DNA of 64,000 bases from Caballeronia arationis. GTDB lineage: Bacteria > Pseudomonadota > Gammaproteobacteria > Burkholderiales > Burkholderiaceae. Position 1 is the stretch's first letter; every line of letters starts with the position of its first letter. Below are positions 16,884-26,729 of the stretch, piece after piece. The position numbers and the translations under genes are program-made. The notes below the pieces were generated by a model. It made no database searches. It saw only the letters and a program-made list of their open reading frames with translations, and was not told where the DNA came from. The stretch lies in contig NZ_FCOG02000002.1 in NCBI RefSeq assembly GCF_001544975.2, positions 171,183-235,182 of the forward strand, in the 5' to 3' direction.

Positions 16884-18248
16884 TCATTCGTCGCGCTGTC
16901 CGGTTCGCAGGCTCATCGGCAACTCTTCGGCGAGTTGCCGCTCGACTTCCTCGGCCGTCTCGCCGCGATTGAAGAACGCGTTCAGGCCGATCGAGAAGAT
17001 CGCCGCGAGCGTGATGCCGCTGTGCGTGACGGGCCCCGCCCACGGCGGCATCTGATGGAAGAAGGTCGGCGCGACGAGCGGTATCGTGCCGACGCCGAGA
17101 CTGATCGCCACGATCAGCAGGTTATTCTTGTTCTCGTAGTTCACCTTGCTGAGTATCTTCACGCCCGTCGCAGCGACCATCCCGAACATCGCGATTCCCG
17201 CGCCGCCGAGCACCACGACGGGAATCGACGCGATGAAATTCGACAGCTTCGGCAGAAGGCCGAGCAGCATCAGCAAAACGCCCGACACGACCACGACCCA
17301 GCGGCTTCGCACGCCCGTGATGCCGACGAGCCCGATGTTCTGCGAAAACGACGAGTGCGGAAACGTGTTGAAGATGCCGCCGATCAGCGTGCCGAGGCCG
17401 TCGGTGCGCAGGCCGCGCGAGGCGTCGTCCCGCGTGACCGGGCGGCGCGCGAGATCGCCGAGCGCGAGGAACATGCCGAGCGACTCGACCATGATCACCA
17501 CCATCACGAGGCACAGCGAGGCGATCGCGGCGACGTCGAAGGTCGGCATGCCGAATGCGAACGGGCGCACCGGCGCGAACCACGCGGCGCGGCCGACGCC
17601 TGAGAAATCGACGAGACCGAGCGGCAGCGCGATCAGAAAGCCGATCACCATGCCGAGCAGCACGGAGATGTTCGCGAGAAAGCCCTTGAGGTACTTGTTG
17701 ATGAGGAGGATGGCGAGCAGCACGACGGCGGCGATCATGAGGTTGTGCAGATCGCCGAAAGTGGGCGAGCCGCGCCCGCCGCCCGCCCAGTTGATCGCGA
17801 CCGGAAACAGCGTGACGCCGATCGTCAGGATGATCGTGCCGGTAACGATCGGCGGAAAGAAGCGCATCAGCCGTCCGAAGAACGGCGCGATCAGGATCGC
17901 GAAGACGCCTGCCGCCATCGTCGCGCCGAAGATGCCGGTCAGGCCCGCGCCGGAATTCGCCATCGCCACCATCGGCCCGACGGGCGCGAAGCTCACGCCC
18001 ATGATGACCGGCAGCCGGATGCCGAACTTCCAGATGCCGATGCACTGGATCAACGTGACGACGCCGCACGCGAAGAGATCGGAGCTGATGAGAAACGCGA
18101 TCTGATCCTTCGGCAGCTTGAGCGCCGCGCCGATGATGAGCGGCACGGCAATCGCGCCCGCATACATGACGAGCACGTGCTGGATGCCGACCGCGAGCAT
18201 TTGTCCGAAAGGCAGGACTTCGTCAACGGGATGCGTCGATGCAACCAT
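16884..18248 (-). CDS. NCS2 family purine/xanthine:H+ symporter
   Basis: 454 residues with about twelve to fourteen membrane segments. The NCS2 signature QNIGLVGITGVRSRWVVVVSG lies about residue 300, with NTFPHSSFSQN just before it and the first helix motif GIQHVLVMYAGAIAVP. This is closest in pattern to xanthine/urate transporters (XanQ, UacT type). It converges on the tautomerase gene with 15 bp between stops. A GGAGTGG sequence precedes the ATG. Substrate among purines is not decided by what I can see. Confidence 0.9.
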   Translation of the reverse strand: MVASTHPVDEVLPFGQMLAVGIQHVLVMYAGAIAVPLIIGAALKLPKDQIAFLISSDLFACGVVTLIQCIGIWKFGIRLPVIMGVSFAPVGPMVAMANSGAGLTGIFGATMAAGVFAILIAPFFGRLMRFFPPIVTGTIILTIGVTLFPVAINWAGGGRGSPTFGDLHNLMIAAVVLLAILLINKYLKGFLANISVLLGMVIGFLIALPLGLVDFSGVGRAAWFAPVRPFAFGMPTFDVAAIASLCLVMVVIMVESLGMFLALGDLARRPVTRDDASRGLRTDGLGTLIGGIFNTFPHSSFSQNIGLVGITGVRSRWVVVVSGVLLMLLGLLPKLSNFIASIPVVVLGGAGIAMFGMVAATGVKILSKVNYENKNNLLIVAISLGVGTIPLVAPTFFHQMPPWAGPVTHSGITLAAIFSIGLNAFFNRGETAEEVERQLAEELPMSLRTGQRDE

Positions 18249-18349
18249 GTTCCACTCCGTGCATTGGGCCGTCAGGGTGGAGCGAGTATTACATCGATGC
18301 GCGCCGGAAAAATATTGGGCGGCTGATGTGCGGGATCAGGTGTCCGGCA

Positions 18350-19465
18350 TCAGCCGGCGAGTTCGTACGCAGTGCTGCGTCCGCCGCCGTGCGCCCGGCG
18401 CAGCACGCCGAGCGCGATCAGGTCGTTGATGTCGCGCAGCGCGGTATCGGGCGAACACTTCGCGATGGCGGCCCACTTGCTGCTGGTGAGCTTGCCGTCG
18501 AAACCGTCGAGCAGGCGGTCGAGCAGTTTCGTTTGCCGCTCGTTCAGCGGCGTGCCCGCTAGCCGCTGCCAGAAGCGCGTCTTCGCGAGCACGTTGTCCA
18601 GCACGCCGTGCGCGGTCTCCAGCGCACGCCGCAGGTTTTCGAGGAACCACGCGAGCCACGCCGTGACATCGAGCGATCCTTTTTGCGTGCGTTCGAGGAT
18701 CTCGTAGTACTCGCGCCGTTCGCGCTGGATCTGTGCTGAAAGGCTATAGAAACGTTGCGGGCTCTGGTCGGCGCGCGCGAGCAGCAGGTCGCCGATCGCA
18801 CGGGCGATGCGGCCGTTGCCGTCGTCGAAAGGGTGGAGCGTCACGAACCACAGATGCGCGAGGCCCGCTTTGATGACCGGATGATCGTCGTGATTTTCGT
18901 TGACCCACGCGATGAAGTGCGCCATTTCGGCGTCGAGCGCGCTGGCGGGCGGCGCCTCGAAATGGACACGCTGACGGCCGAGCGGCCCCGAGACGACCTG
19001 CATCGGGCCGTTCGCGTCGTCGCGAAAGCCGGCGACGCGAATCCGCGAAAGCCCGCTGTAGCCGGTAGGGAAGAGCGCCGCGTGCCAGCCCCAGAGACGT
19101 TGTTCGGTGAGCGTGTCTTCGCAGCGCAAGGTGGCGTCGAGCACCATCTCGACGACGCCTTCCACGTGCCGGTCCGCCGCGGCGAGCGCGCCGATGTCGA
19201 CGCCCAGTCGCCGCGCGATCGACGATCGCACCGAGGCGGGGTTGAGCCTTTCGCCTTCGATTTCGCTTGTCCGGAGCACGTCTTCGGTCAGCGCGAGCAG
19301 GCTTGCTTGATCGCGCAGCGCAAAACCGACGTCCGCGAGCCGTCCGAGCAGCAAACCCTGCGCGCGCGCGACGTCCGCGAGCGCTGCGGTGAGCGTCGCG
19401 AGGTTGTAGTGCCAGTCCGGCCAGTCGCGCGACTGCCAGATATAAAGACAATCTCCGCTTTCCAT
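18350..19465 (-). CDS. Fic-domain protein (AMP transferase) with winged-helix C-terminus
   Basis: 371 residues. The Fic catalytic motif is intact, HPFDDGNGRIAR at residues 211-222, with the catalytic His211. An N-terminal inhibitory helix motif TSEIEG (66-71) matches the [S/T]xxxE[G/N] pattern of class II Fic proteins, so activity is self-restrained and no separate antitoxin is needed. The last 50 residues (LTSSKWAAIAKCSPDTALRDI) look like a winged helix-turn-helix. The start codon lies inside a palindrome (19448-19476), which fits autoregulation by this DNA-binding part. It would AMPylate a protein target in the cytoplasm; the target is unknown. Confidence 0.9.
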   Translation of the reverse strand: MESGDCLYIWQSRDWPDWHYNLATLTAALADVARAQGLLLGRLADVGFALRDQASLLALTEDVLRTSEIEGERLNPASVRSSIARRLGVDIGALAAADRHVEGVVEMVLDATLRCEDTLTEQRLWGWHAALFPTGYSGLSRIRVAGFRDDANGPMQVVSGPLGRQRVHFEAPPASALDAEMAHFIAWVNENHDDHPVIKAGLAHLWFVTLHPFDDGNGRIARAIGDLLLARADQSPQRFYSLSAQIQRERREYYEILERTQKGSLDVTAWLAWFLENLRRALETAHGVLDNVLAKTRFWQRLAGTPLNERQTKLLDRLLDGFDGKLTSSKWAAIAKCSPDTALRDINDLIALGVLRRAHGGGRSTAYELAG

Positions 19466-19476
19466 GCGGAGATTGT
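19448..19476 (-). promoter_or_regulatory. Palindrome over the fic start codon
   Basis: Perfect 11-bp arms (ACAATCTCCGC / GCGGAGATTGT) around a seven-base centre TTTCCAT that contains the fic start codon on the minus strand. On that strand TTGTCT, 17 bases and CACAAT precede it, so the -10 element overlaps the upstream arm and transcription would begin at or next to the ATG. It shares the core CCGC.TTTC.ATGCGG with the palindrome at 19501-19533. Confidence 0.55.
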
Positions 19477-19500
19477 GCGACGTATTCGTTGCAAAGACAA

Positions 19501-19533
19501 GCCTATTCGCCGCATTTCATGCGGCGAATAGGC
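19501..19533 (-). terminator. Long perfect hairpin between glcB and fic
   Basis: Perfect 15-bp arms (GCCTATTCGCCGCAT / ATGCGGCGAATAGGC) with a three-base loop, followed on the minus strand by TTGTCTTT. It lies 23 bp after the glcB stop and can act as its intrinsic terminator. Because it repeats the core of the fic palindrome it could also be a second operator. Confidence 0.6.
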
Positions 19534-19556
19534 GGTTCAAACTCCGCAAGCGCGGC

Positions 19557-21728
19557 TCAGACCTTCTTCGCCATCAGCCGGAACTTGTGCAGCAGCGGCT
19601 CGGTGTAGCCGCTCGGCTGCGTGCGTCCTTCGAACACGAGCGCGCACGCCGCCATGAACGCGAGCGACGAGTCGAACGCGGGCGCCATCGGCTTGTAGTA
19701 CGGATCGGAGGCGTTCTGCTCGTCGACGACCACGGCCATGCGTTCGAGCGTCTTCCTCACCATCTCCTCGTCGACGACACCGTGACGCAGCCAGTTCGCA
19801 ATGTGCTGGCTGGAAATGCGCAGCGTCGCGCGGTCTTCCATCAGGCCGACGTTGTGGATGTCCGGGACCTTCGAGCAGCCGACGCCCTGGTCGACCCAGC
19901 GCACCACGTACCCGAGAATGCCCTGCGCGTTGTTCTCGATTTCGCTCTTGCGCTCGTCGTCGCTCCACTCGGCTTTCGCTACAACCGGAATCGTGAGCAG
20001 CTTGTCGAGCAGTTCGTCGCGCACGGAGTTGTAGTCGATGCTCTCCATCTCCTGCTGGACCGACTGCACGTCGACCTGGTGATAATGCAGCGCGTGCAGC
20101 GTCGCCGCTGTGGGCGAGGGCACCCACGCGGTGTTCGCGCCGGCCTTCGGATGCGCGATCTTCTGTTCGAGCATCGCGTGCATCAGGTCGGGCATCGCCC
20201 ACATGCCCTTGCCGATCTGCGCGCGGCCGCGCAGCGACGTGTCCAGCCCGACGAGCACGTTGTTGCGCTCATAAGCCGCGATCCACGCCGACGACTTCAT
20301 GTCGCCCTTGCGCATCATCGGGCCGGCTTCCATCGACGAATGCATCTCGTCGCCGGTGCGATCGAGGAAGCCCGTGTTGATGAACGCCACCCGCGCCGAT
20401 GCCGCCGCGATACACGCCTTGAGGTTCACGCTGGTGCGGCGCTCCTCGTCCATGATGCCCATCTTGAGCGTATGGCGCGGCAGTTTCAGCAGGTCTTCGA
20501 CGCGCGTGAAGAGTTCGTCCGAGAACGCCACTTCGGCGGGACCGTGCATCTTCGGCTTCACGATGTAGATCGAGCCCGTGCGCGAATTGAGCTTGCGCTG
20601 CAGGTCGTGCAGGGCGCCGAGCGTGGTCATCACCGCATCGAGGATGCCTTCGGGAATCTCGTTGCCATCGCGATCGCGCACGGCGGGATTCGTCATCAGA
20701 TGGCCGACATTGCGGATGAAGAGCAGCGAGCGTCCATGCAGCTTCAGCGTGCCGCCATCGGGCGTCGTGTATTCGCGGTCCGCGTTCAGCTTGCGCGTGA
20801 AGGTCTTGCCGCCCTTCGACACTTCTTCCGCGAGATCGCCCTTCATCAGGCCGAGCCAGTTGCGGTAGAGCAGGACCTTGTCGTTCGCATCGACCGCGGC
20901 AACCGAGTCCTCGCAGTCGATGATCGTGCTCACCGCCGCTTCCATCAGGATGTCCTTCACGTGCGCCGCATCGGTCTTGCCGATGGAATCGTTCGCGTCG
21001 ATCTGGATCTCGAAATGCAGGTCGTTGTGCTTGAGCAGCACCGCCGACGGCGCGCTCGCGTCGCCCTGGAAGCCTGCGAGCTGCTCGGGATTCGAGAGCC
21101 CCGTGGGGCCGTCCTTCAGCGTGACGACCAGCTGGCCGTGCTCGACGCTGTAGCGCGTCGCATCGGCATGCGAGCCGTCCGCGAGCGGCGCGGAGTCGTC
21201 GAGGAACGCCCGCGCGTGGGCAATCACCTTCGCGCCGCGTTTCGGGTTGAACTGCGCGGTCTTCCCGGCGCCGTCGGTATCGGGGATCGCATCGGTGCCG
21301 TAGAGCGCGTCGTAGAGGCTGCCCCAGCGCGCGTTCGCCGCGTTGAGCGCGTAGCGCAGGTTCGAGAGCGGCACGACGAGCTGCGGGCCGGCCTGCTCGG
21401 CAATTTCGCGATCGACATTCGACGTGGTCGCGATCACCGTGGCCGGCGCGGGCACGATATAGCCGATGCTTTCCAGAAACTTGCGATACGCGCGCACGTC
21501 CTTGACCGGGCCGGGATTCGCGCGATGCCAGTTGTCGAGTTCGGTCTGAAGACGGTCGCGCTCGGCGAGCAGCGCGCGATTCTTCGGCGCGAGATCGTGC
21601 ACGAGCGCGTCGAATCCTTTCCAGAACGCGGCGCTGTCGATGCCCGTGCCGGGCAACGCTTCTTCTTCGACGAACTGCTTCAGGTTTGCTGCAACTTGCA
21701 GTCCTTCCTGCTTGATGACTTCACTCAT
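19557..21728 (-). CDS. glcB: Malate synthase G
   Basis: 723 residues, the full length of the G isoform (about 720-730). The family sequence is evident throughout, with acetyl-CoA and glyoxylate site segments such as [61 protein letters not shown] and [20 protein letters not shown]. It condenses glyoxylate with acetyl-CoA to malate. It is a single-gene unit with AGGGAGCCCCC before the ATG and a strong hairpin after the stop. No isocitrate lyase or glycolate oxidase is next to it in the window. Confidence 0.97.
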   Translation of the reverse strand: MSEVIKQEGLQVAANLKQFVEEEALPGTGIDSAAFWKGFDALVHDLAPKNRALLAERDRLQTELDNWHRANPGPVKDVRAYRKFLESIGYIVPAPATVIATTSNVDREIAEQAGPQLVVPLSNLRYALNAANARWGSLYDALYGTDAIPDTDGAGKTAQFNPKRGAKVIAHARAFLDDSAPLADGSHADATRYSVEHGQLVVTLKDGPTGLSNPEQLAGFQGDASAPSAVLLKHNDLHFEIQIDANDSIGKTDAAHVKDILMEAAVSTIIDCEDSVAAVDANDKVLLYRNWLGLMKGDLAEEVSKGGKTFTRKLNADREYTTPDGGTLKLHGRSLLFIRNVGHLMTNPAVRDRDGNEIPEGILDAVMTTLGALHDLQRKLNSRTGSIYIVKPKMHGPAEVAFSDELFTRVEDLLKLPRHTLKMGIMDEERRTSVNLKACIAAASARVAFINTGFLDRTGDEMHSSMEAGPMMRKGDMKSSAWIAAYERNNVLVGLDTSLRGRAQIGKGMWAMPDLMHAMLEQKIAHPKAGANTAWVPSPTAATLHALHYHQVDVQSVQQEMESIDYNSVRDELLDKLLTIPVVAKAEWSDDERKSEIENNAQGILGYVVRWVDQGVGCSKVPDIHNVGLMEDRATLRISSQHIANWLRHGVVDEEMVRKTLERMAVVVDEQNASDPYYKPMAPAFDSSLAFMAACALVFEGRTQPSGYTEPLLHKFRLMAKKV

Positions 21729-21924
21729 GGGGGCTCCCTGGGCTTGGCTGATGGTATGTCTGTTCTTTTTTGCGTCTGGGTACGGCGGGCTGGACGCGTG
21801 ACCTTATGTTATAGCTTCTTCGGCGAGTTCGATCCAGTGGCGTGGCAAGGCGTGCCGCATCGCGGTGCATCGCGCGCGTTCGGCGTGCGAGCTGGCGGGC
21901 AAACGACGGGCTACGCGCGCGGAT

Positions 21925-22416
21925 TCAGCCTTCGATGGACTCGACGAAGAGACGCGCGACCGCTTCGAGTCCCTTGCGATCCTCGTCGTCGAAACGGGCG
22001 AGCTTCGGGCTGTCGATGTCGAGCACGCCGACCAGTTCGCCCGCTTTCGTCTGCAGCGGGACCACGATTTCGGATCGTGAGGCGGCATCGCACGCGATGT
22101 GATCCGGGAACGCGTGGACGTCGGGGACGAGCTGCGTTTCGCGTGTTTGCGCCGCGCGTCCGCATACGCCGCGCCCGAGCGCGATGCGCACGCAGGCGGG
22201 CTTGCCCTGGAACGGCCCGACGACGAGTTCGCCGTCGGTCATGAAGTAGAAGCCGGCCCAGTTGAGGTCCGGCATCGAGTGATAGAGAAGGGCGGAGAGA
22301 TTCGCGGCGTTGGCGATGCGATTCGATTCGCCCGCGAAGAGCGCGCGTGCCTGCATCGCGAGTTCCTCGTAGAACGCGGGCTTCGGCAGCGTGGCGGAAA
22401 TGGTGCCTTCGAACAT
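21925..22416 (-). CDS. msrC: GAF-domain free methionine-R-sulfoxide reductase
   Basis: 163 residues, the size of YebR/fRMsr proteins. It is a single GAF domain with LLYHSMPDLNWAGFYFM, GPFQGKPACVRIALGRGVCG and HIACDAASRSEIVVPL. These supply the three conserved cysteines (in ACVRI, GVCG and IACD) of the reductase. It reduces free methionine-(R)-sulfoxide in the cytoplasm. The ATG at 22416 starts the conserved region; the same frame is open far upstream but only as a shadow of paoC. Confidence 0.88.
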   Translation of the reverse strand: MFEGTISATLPKPAFYEELAMQARALFAGESNRIANAANLSALLYHSMPDLNWAGFYFMTDGELVVGPFQGKPACVRIALGRGVCGRAAQTRETQLVPDVHAFPDHIACDAASRSEIVVPLQTKAGELVGVLDIDSPKLARFDDEDRKGLEAVARLFVESIEG

Positions 22417-22550
22417 GAATTGGGTCCGTCGCTTGGTCGGTTCCGCGCGTTGCGTCGAATCGGGCTCGGTCGCAATGCGCGGGAACCGGTCATGATACGT
22501 CGATGGCCACCCCGTTGCACGCGAACGGCCATCGGTCGCGTCACAGGCGC

Positions 22551-22578
22551 AAAAAAAGGCGAGCCTCGGCGGCTCGCC
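22551..22578 (-). terminator. Intrinsic terminator of the paoABC-like operon
   Basis: On the minus strand GGCGAGCC, a short loop, GGCTCGCC and then seven Ts. It begins 20 bp after the stop of the molybdenum subunit gene. Confidence 0.9.
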
Positions 22579-22598
22579 CTCGAACGAAGCAGGCGCTT

Positions 22599-24830
22599 TC
22601 AACCCGCGCCGAGCAGATCCTCGATCATCACCGGCAGCTTGCGCACGCGCACGCCGGTCGCGTGATGCACGGCGCCCGTGATTGCCGACGCAATTCCCGC
22701 AAGCCCGATCTCCGCGATGCCGCGCGCCCCGAGTTCGTTGAACACCGGATCGGGGTGATCGAGAAAGGTGACGTCGAGCGCCGGTGTATCGGCGTTCGAC
22801 GCGATGATGTAATCGGCGAGGTTGTTGTTGATCGGCGCACCGTTGCGCGGGTCGTAGCTCGTGTGTTCGAAGAGCGCCATGCCGACGCCCATCACCACCG
22901 CGCCTTCGATCTGGTTGCGCCCCGCATGCGGATTCAGGATGCGTCCCGCATCGATGACGGTCACGACGCGGCTCACGCGCAACTGCGCGATCTCCGGCTG
23001 CCACGTCACTTCGGCGAAGTGCGCGCCGTAGGAATAGATCGAATATTTCTTCTTGAGCGGATCGTCGAAACCGCCTTTCGCGCTGCCAGTTCCCGACGCC
23101 GCATGCATCTGCGCGGACTTGAGGATCTCGCCGAACGGCACGCCGCTTGACGCCGCCTCGCCCTTGCGGTGCACACGGCCCTCGCTGAACGCGAGTTCTT
23201 GCGGCTTCGCGCCGGAAAAAGGCGAGCCTTCGAGCGACGTCGCACGCGCGAGCACCGCCTTGACCGCCGCGCGCGCCGCGTCCGACACCGCCGGAATGAC
23301 CGACGCCGTCGCTGCAGAGCCGCCCGAAATCGGGCCGAGCGGCAGCGCCGTGTCGCCGAGGCCGACTTCGATCCTGTCGAGCGCGATGCCGGTCTGCGCC
23401 GCGACGAGCTGCGCGAGGATCGTGTAGGTGCCGGTGCCGATGTCCTGCGTGCCGCAGACGACGCGCGCCGTGCCGTCCGCTCTCAGGTCGACGGTGGCGT
23501 CGGCGGAAAAGCGGATGCCCGGCCAGCTGCATGCGCCGACGCCCCAGCCGAGCGTCAGCCCGTCGCGCTTCATCGAGCCGATTTCGGGCATGCGTTTCGC
23601 CCAGCCGAACTTGTCCGCGCCGGTGCGCAGGCACTCAACCAGATTGCGCGACGAGAACGGCAGGCCGGTGCTTTCGTCGACCTTCGGTTCGTTCATGATG
23701 CGGAACTCGACCGGGTCGATGTTCAGCTTGAACGCGAGTTCGTCCATCGACGATTCCAGCGCGAAGAGGCCCGGCACGGCGCCCGGTCCGCGCATCGCGG
23801 TGGGCGAGCCGACATTGCGTTTCGCCGTGCCCGACGTGACGCGCAGGTTCGGCGTGCTGTAGAGCACCGGCGTGGCTTCGCCGCAGCTTTCCGAATAGTC
23901 GTCCAGCAGCGCGCGATGGTTGAGGTAGTCGTGACGGACCGAGGTGAGCATGCCGTTCGCATCGGCGGAAAGGCGCATGCGCTGCTGCGTGACCGGCCGG
24001 TGCCCGACATTCTGGAACATCATCTTGCGGTTCAGCACGAGCTTCACGGGCTGGTTCGTGTGGCGCGCGGCCGCCGCGGCGACCAGCGAATGCGGCCACA
24101 TCCACAGCTTGCCGCCGAAACCCGAGCCGAGGTAGCGCGAGATCACGCGCACTTTTTCCTTCGGCAGGCCGAGCATCTGCATCAGCGTGCCCTGATGGTT
24201 CGAGATTGCCTGCGTGGTTTCGTAGAACGTGTAGCCTTCGCCGTCCCATTGCACGACCGTCGCGTGCAGCTCAATCGGATTGTGCGTTTCGACCGGCGTC
24301 ACATAGGTTTCGTCGATGGTGACGGAGGCGCCGTCGAAGGCCTTCGCCGCGTCGCCGCGTTCGCTTTCGACTTTCGGTTCGCTGTCCGGTTCGAGGTGGT
24401 CGCTCACGTCATGCTGCGTGACGTCATAGCCGACTTTCACGGCGACGGCCGCCGCGGTCGCGGCCTCGAACGTCTCGGCGACGACAAGCGCGACGTACTG
24501 GCCGTAATAGCGGATTACGTCGTCGTCGAACGGCGGGCGTGCTTCGTCGACGAAGCCCGTGTCCATCGAATTGCCGGCGATGCGAAAGAACTTGCCGATG
24601 TTGCCGCGATGCAGGATCGCGCGCACGCCGGGCATGCGTTCGGCGGCGGCGAATTCGAGCGACGTGATGCGGCCGCTCGCGATGGTGCTGCATACCGGCA
24701 CGGCGTGCAGCAATCCGGGAAACACGACATCCGACGTGTAGGTGGCGCGGCCGCTCACTTTCAGCGGCCCGTCGATGCGCCGTTGCGGCTGTCCGATGAC
24801 GGACAGCGGGGATGCGATCGTAGTGGACAT
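22599..24830 (-). CDS. paoC: Xanthine dehydrogenase family aldehyde oxidase, molybdenum-cofactor subunit (PaoC-like)
   Basis: 743 residues. It begins with the domain start VIGQPQRRIDGPLKVSGRATYTSD and contains the molybdopterin-contact segments YLGSGFGGKLW, AMRGPGAVPG, DIGTGTYTILAQ and the C-terminal GARGIAEIGLAGIASAITGA with the catalytic Glu (equivalent of the GIGE/AEIG motif). It binds the Mo-cytosine dinucleotide cofactor and oxidises aldehydes. It is last in a three-gene operon, 12 bp after the FAD subunit, with GAGGAAAC before the ATG. No PaoD/XdhC-type cofactor insertase follows. Confidence 0.88.
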   Translation of the reverse strand: MSTTIASPLSVIGQPQRRIDGPLKVSGRATYTSDVVFPGLLHAVPVCSTIASGRITSLEFAAAERMPGVRAILHRGNIGKFFRIAGNSMDTGFVDEARPPFDDDVIRYYGQYVALVVAETFEAATAAAVAVKVGYDVTQHDVSDHLEPDSEPKVESERGDAAKAFDGASVTIDETYVTPVETHNPIELHATVVQWDGEGYTFYETTQAISNHQGTLMQMLGLPKEKVRVISRYLGSGFGGKLWMWPHSLVAAAAARHTNQPVKLVLNRKMMFQNVGHRPVTQQRMRLSADANGMLTSVRHDYLNHRALLDDYSESCGEATPVLYSTPNLRVTSGTAKRNVGSPTAMRGPGAVPGLFALESSMDELAFKLNIDPVEFRIMNEPKVDESTGLPFSSRNLVECLRTGADKFGWAKRMPEIGSMKRDGLTLGWGVGACSWPGIRFSADATVDLRADGTARVVCGTQDIGTGTYTILAQLVAAQTGIALDRIEVGLGDTALPLGPISGGSAATASVIPAVSDAARAAVKAVLARATSLEGSPFSGAKPQELAFSEGRVHRKGEAASSGVPFGEILKSAQMHAASGTGSAKGGFDDPLKKKYSIYSYGAHFAEVTWQPEIAQLRVSRVVTVIDAGRILNPHAGRNQIEGAVVMGVGMALFEHTSYDPRNGAPINNNLADYIIASNADTPALDVTFLDHPDPVFNELGARGIAEIGLAGIASAITGAVHHATGVRVRKLPVMIEDLLGAG

Positions 24831-24842
24831 GTGAAGGTTTCC

Positions 24843-25847
24843 TCAGGCGGGCGCGGTGGCGAGCTTCAGCGCATGCACGAGGCAGCGCTTCGCGAGTTCG
24901 ACCTTGAAGCCGTTCTGGCTCTGCGGCTTCGCGCCGGCGAGGGCGGCGTCGGCGGCGCGGGCGAAAGCGTCGGCGTCGGGCGCGGTGGAGGCGAGCGCGG
25001 CTTCCGCTTCGCGCGAGCGCCACGGCTTCGTACCGACGCCGCCGAGCGCGACGCGCACATGATCCAGCTTGCCGTTCACGACGCTCGCCACCACAGCCGC
25101 CGATGCCAGCGCGAACTCATACGAAGCGCGATCGCGCAGCTTCAGATACACCGACCGGCTGCCCGACACGGGCGGCGGCAACGTCACGTGAGTGATCAGG
25201 TCGCCGGGTTCGAGCACGGTTTCGCGCTCGGGCGTGTCGCCGGGCAGCAGGAAGAAGTCGTCGATGGCCACCGCGCGTTCGCCGCGCGTGCCCTGGATGT
25301 GAACGGTCGCGTCAAGTGCCATCAGCGCGACGTTCATGTCCGACGGATTGCTCGCGATGCACTCGTCGCTCACGCCGAGAATCGCCTGAGTGCGGTTGAA
25401 GCCGTCGATTGCCGAGCAGCCGGAGCCGTGATCGCGCTTGTTGCAGGGCATCGTCGTATCGCGGAAATATACGCAGCGCGTGCGTTGCAGCAGGTTGCCG
25501 CCAGTGGTCGCCATGTTGCGCAGTTGCGCCGACGCGCCCGCGAGCAGCGCCTGCGACAGCACTGCGTAACGTTCGCGAATCAGCGGATGCTGCGCGAGGT
25601 CCGCGTTGCGCACCGTTGCGCCGATCTTCACGCCGCCGTCGGCCGTCGCTTCGACCTTGTCGAGCGGCAGGCGCGTGATGTCGATCACGCGTCTCGGGCG
25701 TTCGACGTTGAGCTTCATCAGGTCGAGCAGCGTCGTGCCGCCCGCCAGGAAGCGCACGTCGGCGCCCTGCTGCGCGGTACGCGAGGACGCGCCCGCGGCA
25801 ATCGCGTCGCGCACATCGCTCGCGCGGGAAAGCTGGAAGAGTTCCAT
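24843..25847 (-). CDS. paoB: Xanthine dehydrogenase family aldehyde oxidase, FAD subunit (PaoB-like)
   Basis: 334 residues. FAD-binding PCMH domain with [19 protein letters not shown] and [14 protein letters not shown]. The segment after it ([20 protein letters not shown] then C) provides cysteines for the additional 4Fe-4S cluster that marks the PaoB type. The C-terminal CO-dehydrogenase flavoprotein domain follows. The ATG at 25847 has GAGGAG eight bases upstream. It transfers electrons from the 2Fe-2S subunit, encoded 11 bp upstream, to the acceptor. Confidence 0.88.
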   Translation of the reverse strand: MELFQLSRASDVRDAIAAGASSRTAQQGADVRFLAGGTTLLDLMKLNVERPRRVIDITRLPLDKVEATADGGVKIGATVRNADLAQHPLIRERYAVLSQALLAGASAQLRNMATTGGNLLQRTRCVYFRDTTMPCNKRDHGSGCSAIDGFNRTQAILGVSDECIASNPSDMNVALMALDATVHIQGTRGERAVAIDDFFLLPGDTPERETVLEPGDLITHVTLPPPVSGSRSVYLKLRDRASYEFALASAAVVASVVNGKLDHVRVALGGVGTKPWRSREAEAALASTAPDADAFARAADAALAGAKPQSQNGFKVELAKRCLVHALKLATAPA

Positions 25848-25858
25848 GTCGGCGCTCC

Positions 25859-26485
25859 TCAGGCTTTGCCGCGCACGGCCTGAATCGCCATGACGATGTT
25901 CTGGTACGCGCCGCAGCGGCACAGGTTGCCGCTCATCGCTTCGCGCACGTCGGCATCCGAGGGGCCGACGGGTTCGTCGAGCAGCGCAACCGCCGACATC
26001 AGCTGCCCGGACGTACAGTAGCCGCACTGGTAGCCGTCGCATTCGACAAACGACGCCTGCATCGGATGCAGGTTTTCCGGGCTGCCGATGCCTTCGATCG
26101 TCGTGATCTGGTCGCCTTCGTGATTGGCCGCGAGGCACAGGCACGAATTCACGCGGCGGCCGTTCACGTGCACCGTGCACGCGCCGCACTGGCCGTGATC
26201 GCAGCCCTTTTTCGTGCCGGTCAGGTGCAGATGGTCGCGTAGCGCGTCGAGGAGCGTCGTGCGTGGATCGAGCGACATCGAATAATTCTTGCCGTTGACG
26301 GTTAGTTCGACGGGCGTCGTCGGTGCCGAAGCCGGCGCGACGGGCGGCGCGAGCACTTCGGCGGCGTGGCTGCCGTTGATTCCTTCGGCTCCTTCGGGTG
26401 CGGCTGACTCGCGCGCCTTCGTGTCGGGTGCGGGCGGCGTGCGGGATTTGCTGGCGTTGCTGGTTTGGGGGACGTGCTGTTGCAT
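25859..26485 (-). CDS. paoA: Xanthine dehydrogenase family aldehyde oxidase, 2Fe-2S subunit (PaoA-like), no Tat leader
   Basis: 208 residues. The ferredoxin domain holds the first cluster motif [20 protein letters not shown] and the helical domain the second, [12 protein letters not shown] ... [12 protein letters not shown]. Both match E. coli PaoA closely. The first 55 residues are Ala/Pro-rich and polar with no twin-arginine and no hydrophobic segment, whereas E. coli PaoA carries a Tat leader. The complex is therefore probably cytoplasmic. First gene of the operon. Confidence 0.9.
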   Translation of the reverse strand: MQQHVPQTSNASKSRTPPAPDTKARESAAPEGAEGINGSHAAEVLAPPVAPASAPTTPVELTVNGKNYSMSLDPRTTLLDALRDHLHLTGTKKGCDHGQCGACTVHVNGRRVNSCLCLAANHEGDQITTIEGIGSPENLHPMQASFVECDGYQCGYCTSGQLMSAVALLDEPVGPSDADVREAMSGNLCRCGAYQNIVMAIQAVRGKA

Positions 26486-26729
26486 TGTGCGATTCTCCTG
26501 GCAGGACGAGGCTTGGAGAGAAATGCAGCCGCTTTGCAGCGATTGCAGCGCGCGGGGGCGCCGAAAGCATGCCGGCAGACCGGCTCCGGGTGCGCAAGCC
26601 GTGGGCGATACGGGGACGCCGACATCGAACTACTCAGCCAGTATAGGCACTACCCGTGACGTTCGCAGAACCGGCCGACCGCGCTTGCGCGAGCGCTCGG
26701 CGCGCACGTTCCATGCCCGGTCGGCCGGC

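Noticed and set aside
19557..23634. Long minus-strand frames upstream of glcB and the GAF gene as fusion proteins
   Set aside because: The extensions are antisense or out-of-frame shadows of paoC, with Arg-rich composition.
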